The notes beneath the pieces were generated by a model. That model saw only the letters and a program-made list of their open reading frames with translations. It searched no databases and was not told where the DNA came from. Shown here piece after piece: positions 6,280 through 8,631 of a stretch of 8,631 nt of DNA. The stretch is from contig JASMKJ010000223.1 of the NCBI GenBank assembly GCA_030749275.1, positions 1 to 8,631 on the forward strand. Reading direction: 5' to 3'. How positions within the stretch are numbered: the stretch's first letter is position 1; every line of letters starts with the position of its first letter. The stretch comes from Acidimicrobiales bacterium (GTDB lineage Bacteria > Actinomycetota > Acidimicrobiia > Acidimicrobiales > Poriferisodalaceae). A program made the position numbers and the translations under genes.

Positions 6280-6894
6280 TTAACCGGCCGCCTTGAACCG
6301 GTCCGCTACGGGTCCAGACTCCCCGGAAATCCAATGACTTCGGCATCGCAGTTCATATGTCACTTCAGCGGTCGAGCCGTCGTCTATGAGTACAACATCA
6401 CCGTCGTAGACCTGAATCCCGTCATGAAGTCTGGCGTTATGGGTAGCTGCGTTACCGCACCAGCAGCGAGCCTGAACTTGAAGTTCAAGACGCTCGTCAG
6501 CAACTTCAAGTAGCCGGGCTGAACCGGGAAACAACTTGCCCCGGAAGTCAGTCAAAAGACCAAACGCATAAACATCGACGTCGAGTTCGTCAACGACTAA
6601 TGCAAGTTGTTCGACCTGAGCGTCGGTGTAGAACTGCGCCTCATCACAAACCAAATAATCCAACGCCCCATGTGCCGCTTGGTGACTCATAGCTAATGCC
6701 TGAAAGTTCAATGTTGGGTGAACCTCAACCGCCGGGGTCGACACACCCAAAGCACTCGACACGTGGGCTCCGGCGCGATCGTGCATACTGCACAAGAGCC
6801 CGGTGGAGGTCGCTGACAAGTTGTGATGGATTTGCAACGCAAGTGTCGACTTCCCTGACGACATTGTTCCGAAGGAGAATCTGAGGAATCCCAT
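6280..6894 (-). CDS. tdk: thymidine kinase (TK1-like, type II)
   Basis: A 204-residue cytosolic kinase that phosphorylates thymidine to dTMP with ATP in the pyrimidine salvage pathway. The P-loop is GTMSSGKST (9-17). CDEAQF (83-88) holds the catalytic base Glu85. FGLLTDFRGKLFPGS (111-125) is the usual substrate-side segment. The zinc site is formed by CWC (Cys144, Cys146) and CRSH (Cys184, His187), and the lasso loop THNARLHDG lies between them. The length is typical. The open frame continues upstream to 7032, but residues before MGFLRFSF are unlike the family and overlap nrdJ, so ATG 6894 is the start. TAATTT at -13 to -8 and the lack of a Shine-Dalgarno sequence suggest its own leaderless promoter. 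It lies 40 bases downstream of nrdJ, with which it shares a role in supplying dNTPs. Confidence 0.95.
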   Translation of the reverse strand: MGFLRFSFGTMSSGKSTLALQIHHNLSATSTGLLCSMHDRAGAHVSSALGVSTPAVEVHPTLNFQALAMSHQAAHGALDYLVCDEAQFYTDAQVEQLALVVDELDVDVYAFGLLTDFRGKLFPGSARLLEVADERLELQVQARCWCGNAATHNARLHDGIQVYDGDVVLIDDGSTAEVTYELRCRSHWISGESGPVADRFKAAG

Positions 6895-6901
6895 GGTCAA
6901 C

Positions 6902-6907
6902 AAATTA
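6902..6907 (-). promoter_or_regulatory. putative -10 element (TAATTT) of tdk
   Basis: TAATTT matches TANNNT at -13 to -8 from ATG 6894 in the 40-base gap after nrdJ. A 10-base perfect palindrome, CACACGTGTG (6908-6917), lies immediately upstream, in the promoter spacer, and could be an operator. tdk may therefore be transcribed independently as well as by read-through from nrdJ. Confidence 0.4.
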
Positions 6908-6934
6908 CACACGTGTGATACGCCATGAGGCCAC

Positions 6935-8631
6935 TCACCCGCAACCGCTCGTGCTTCCACATGAGCGACAGCTATAACAGGTGCCTGCGCGCACCATCTG
7001 ATCCCCGCACGTGGAGCACAAAGGTGCATCATTCAAGGTTGCTGGAGTCCTAGATGGAGGGTCGGGAATTGGTTCAGCCCCAATGGCTGTCTCCACGGTC
7101 GCTTCTTCTAAACCGGGCAGGTGTTGTTCCATTCGTTCGTCACTAGACAAGATCCCAAGTTGCTGGCGCTCTTCGATCGACAAATATTCCAGTGCAAGGC
7201 GACGGAAAATGTAGTCAACCAAACTGCTCGCGATCCTCAATTCAGGGTCGTCGGTGATCCCGGCTGGTTCAAACCGGACATTGGTGAAGGCTTCAACGTA
7301 GGACCGTAACGGAACCCCGTATTGCAAACCGTGGCTTACCGAGATCGCGAAGGCATCCATGATCCCCGCCAAGGTCGACCCTTGTTTCGCGACTGTGAGG
7401 AAAAGCTCCCCGGGTCGACCGTCGTCATATTCACCGACCGTCATATATCCGTGGCAGTCAGCGACACGGAACGAGAACGTTTGGGATCGTCGTGTACGTG
7501 GCAGCTTTTCGCGTTCGGGTATCGACTGCGCCTCAACGATGGCGGCGTTGACAGCTTCACCGATCACTTCTTCGTCATCTCTGCTAGTTGACAAAGGTTG
7601 ACCGACCTTGCAGTTGTCCCTGTAAATCGCGACAGCCTTCAATCCCAGCTTCCACGACAACAGGTGCAGATCCTCTACGTCCTCGATGGTCGCAGTTTCT
7701 GGCAGATTGACAGTTTTGGAAATCGCGCCGGAAACAAACGGTTGGGCAGCTGCCATCATCCGAAGGTGACCCTCATGGTGGATGACGTTGTCCCCCATAG
7801 AGCACTCAAACACCGGCATATGGCTGTCCCGCAAATGCGGTGCGTCCACGATGCTGCGTCCCTCAAGGAGGTGAGTTTCGATTTCAGTTACTTGTAGGTC
7901 GTCATATCCCAGGCGGCGAAGCGCCCGTCCGACGGTCTGATTGACGATCGTCAGATCACCACCACCGACGAGTTTCTTGAATTTGATTAATCCAAGGTCG
8001 GGCTCAATGCCCGTCGTGTCGCAGTCCATCATGAACGAAATAGTTCCTGTGGGGGCTATGACAGTCGCTTGGGAGTTTCTGACGCCATGTTTTTCGCATC
8101 CTGCCAACACATAATCCCATGACGTTCGAGCCGCCGTCATCAAATCTTGGGGTGCAGAATCTGGCACCAAGTCAAGTGCTTCTCGATGAAGCTGCAACAC
8201 CTGTCGCATTGGGTCACGGTTGGAGGAATACCCCGAGAACGCGCCAACACGTTGTGCAAGGTCAGTAGAGGTCGAGTACGCCTCACCAGTCATAAGGGCA
8301 GTGATCGCTCCTGTCCAGGCACGTGCTTTTTCGGAGTTATACGGCAAGCCGAGCGCCATGAGCATCGCACCAAGATTGGTGTAGCCCAGTCCTAGCTGAC
8401 GGAAATCTCGCGATGTTTGGGCGATGGTGTCTGTCGGGTAGTCCGCGTTGCCGACAAGTATGTCTTGCGCTGTGAACACAACCTGTACCGCTTGACGAAA
8501 GCCTTCTAAATCAAACTGGTCGGCCTGATCGCCGTCGAGAAATGCCAGAAGATTGAGGCTTGCAAGGTTGCATGCCGAGTTGTCCAGGTGGAGGTATTCG
8601 CTGCAGGGATTCGATGCGTTGATCGGACCGC
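6935..8631 (-). CDS. nrdJ: vitamin B12-dependent (class II) ribonucleotide reductase, C-terminal part
   Basis: The final 564 residues of a class II ribonucleotide reductase, which reduces ribonucleotides to deoxyribonucleotides with an adenosylcobalamin-generated thiyl radical; the 5' end lies beyond the right edge. The fragment starts with INASNPCSEYLHLDNSAC, where NPCSE (fragment residues 7-11) holds the radical cysteine Cys9 and Cys20 is one of the disulfide pair, 11 residues apart as in the Thermotoga enzyme. APTGTISFMMDCDTTGIEPD (about 192-211) is the conserved barrel segment. ISKTVNLPE and AVAIYRDNCKVGQPLS follow, then a TSCPD domain (about 385-485). The extreme C-terminus carries cysteines at about 538, 541, 551, 554, 557 and 563 (CSTCG, CYSCRSCGSTSGCG), serving as a zinc site and the shuttle thiols that re-reduce the active site. 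It stops 40 bases before tdk. Confidence 0.96.
   Translation of the reverse strand, partial: GPINASNPCSEYLHLDNSACNLASLNLLAFLDGDQADQFDLEGFRQAVQVVFTAQDILVGNADYPTDTIAQTSRDFRQLGLGYTNLGAMLMALGLPYNSEKARAWTGAITALMTGEAYSTSTDLAQRVGAFSGYSSNRDPMRQVLQLHREALDLVPDSAPQDLMTAARTSWDYVLAGCEKHGVRNSQATVIAPTGTISFMMDCDTTGIEPDLGLIKFKKLVGGGDLTIVNQTVGRALRRLGYDDLQVTEIETHLLEGRSIVDAPHLRDSHMPVFECSMGDNVIHHEGHLRMMAAAQPFVSGAISKTVNLPETATIEDVEDLHLLSWKLGLKAVAIYRDNCKVGQPLSTSRDDEEVIGEAVNAAIVEAQSIPEREKLPRTRRSQTFSFRVADCHGYMTVGEYDDGRPGELFLTVAKQGSTLAGIMDAFAISVSHGLQYGVPLRSYVEAFTNVRFEPAGITDDPELRIASSLVDYIFRRLALEYLSIEERQQLGILSSDERMEQHLPGLEEATVETAIGAEPIPDPPSRTPATLNDAPLCSTCGDQMVRAGTCYSCRSCGSTSGCG

Noticed and set aside
6283..6302. ACCGG ... 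CCGGT inverted repeat near the cpfC/tdk junction
   Set aside because: A 5-base stem with a 10-base loop and no U run; it lies in tdk coding sequence and is probably chance.
6895..7032. N-terminal 46-codon extension of the thymidine kinase frame
   Set aside because: It overlaps the nrdJ C-terminus, is unlike the family, and the P-loop is at its normal distance from ATG 6894.
1..8631. A new defence, mobile or multi-gene accessory system
   Set aside because: Almost all genes belong to recognisable housekeeping or common families; no repeats, integrase, transposase, nuclease, toxin-antitoxin pair or phage gene was seen on either strand.

Overview
The window reads as ordinary, tightly packed chromosome from an actinobacterium, probably of the Acidimicrobiia type. 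The evidence is the protein families: a mycoredoxin-like glutaredoxin, a DUF3039 protein, a ferrochelatase carrying the actinobacterial [2Fe-2S] cysteines, and a B12-dependent class II ribonucleotide reductase. Base composition looks only moderately GC-rich by eye (a little over half), which would fit an aquatic lineage better than a soil actinomycete; that placement is inference. No rRNA, tRNA, CRISPR array, insertion sequence, phage gene or other mobile element was seen.

Layout from left to right. 1-2086 (minus) is a nearly complete dipeptidyl-peptidase-IV-like S9 serine peptidase whose 3' end runs off the window. It is divergent from a PaaI-type hotdog thioesterase (2121-2561, plus). The thioesterase converges on a two-gene minus-strand unit: a DUF3039 protein (2828-3061) overlapping a mycoredoxin-like glutaredoxin (2574-2831) by 4 bases. 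That unit is divergent from a 12-helix MFS transporter (3132-4415, plus), whose end overlaps the 3' end of a cupin gene (4402-4872, minus). The cupin lies 34 bases downstream of a small acidic protein of unknown function (4907-5221, minus), probably in one unit. Divergent from that is ferrochelatase cpfC/hemH (5262-6278, plus), which ends one base from thymidine kinase tdk (6280-6894, minus). Upstream of tdk on the same strand is the C-terminal two thirds or so of nrdJ (6935-8631), running off the right edge.

Functional links are few. nrdJ and tdk both feed the deoxynucleotide pool. The other genes are mixed housekeeping: haem synthesis, thiol redox, acyl-CoA or thioester hydrolysis, peptide turnover and transport. 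No multi-gene system of a new kind was found.

The most coherent signal not explained by the genes is in their starts. Five genes that appear to begin transcripts have a -10-like hexamer about 7 to 13 bases before the start codon and no Shine-Dalgarno sequence, so they look leaderless. The internal cupin gene has a clear Shine-Dalgarno sequence, and the glutaredoxin start is coupled by overlap. Gene ends are equally compressed: three convergent pairs have gaps of 12, -14 and 1 bases, without convincing intrinsic terminators. No gene-free stretch exceeds about 70 bases.
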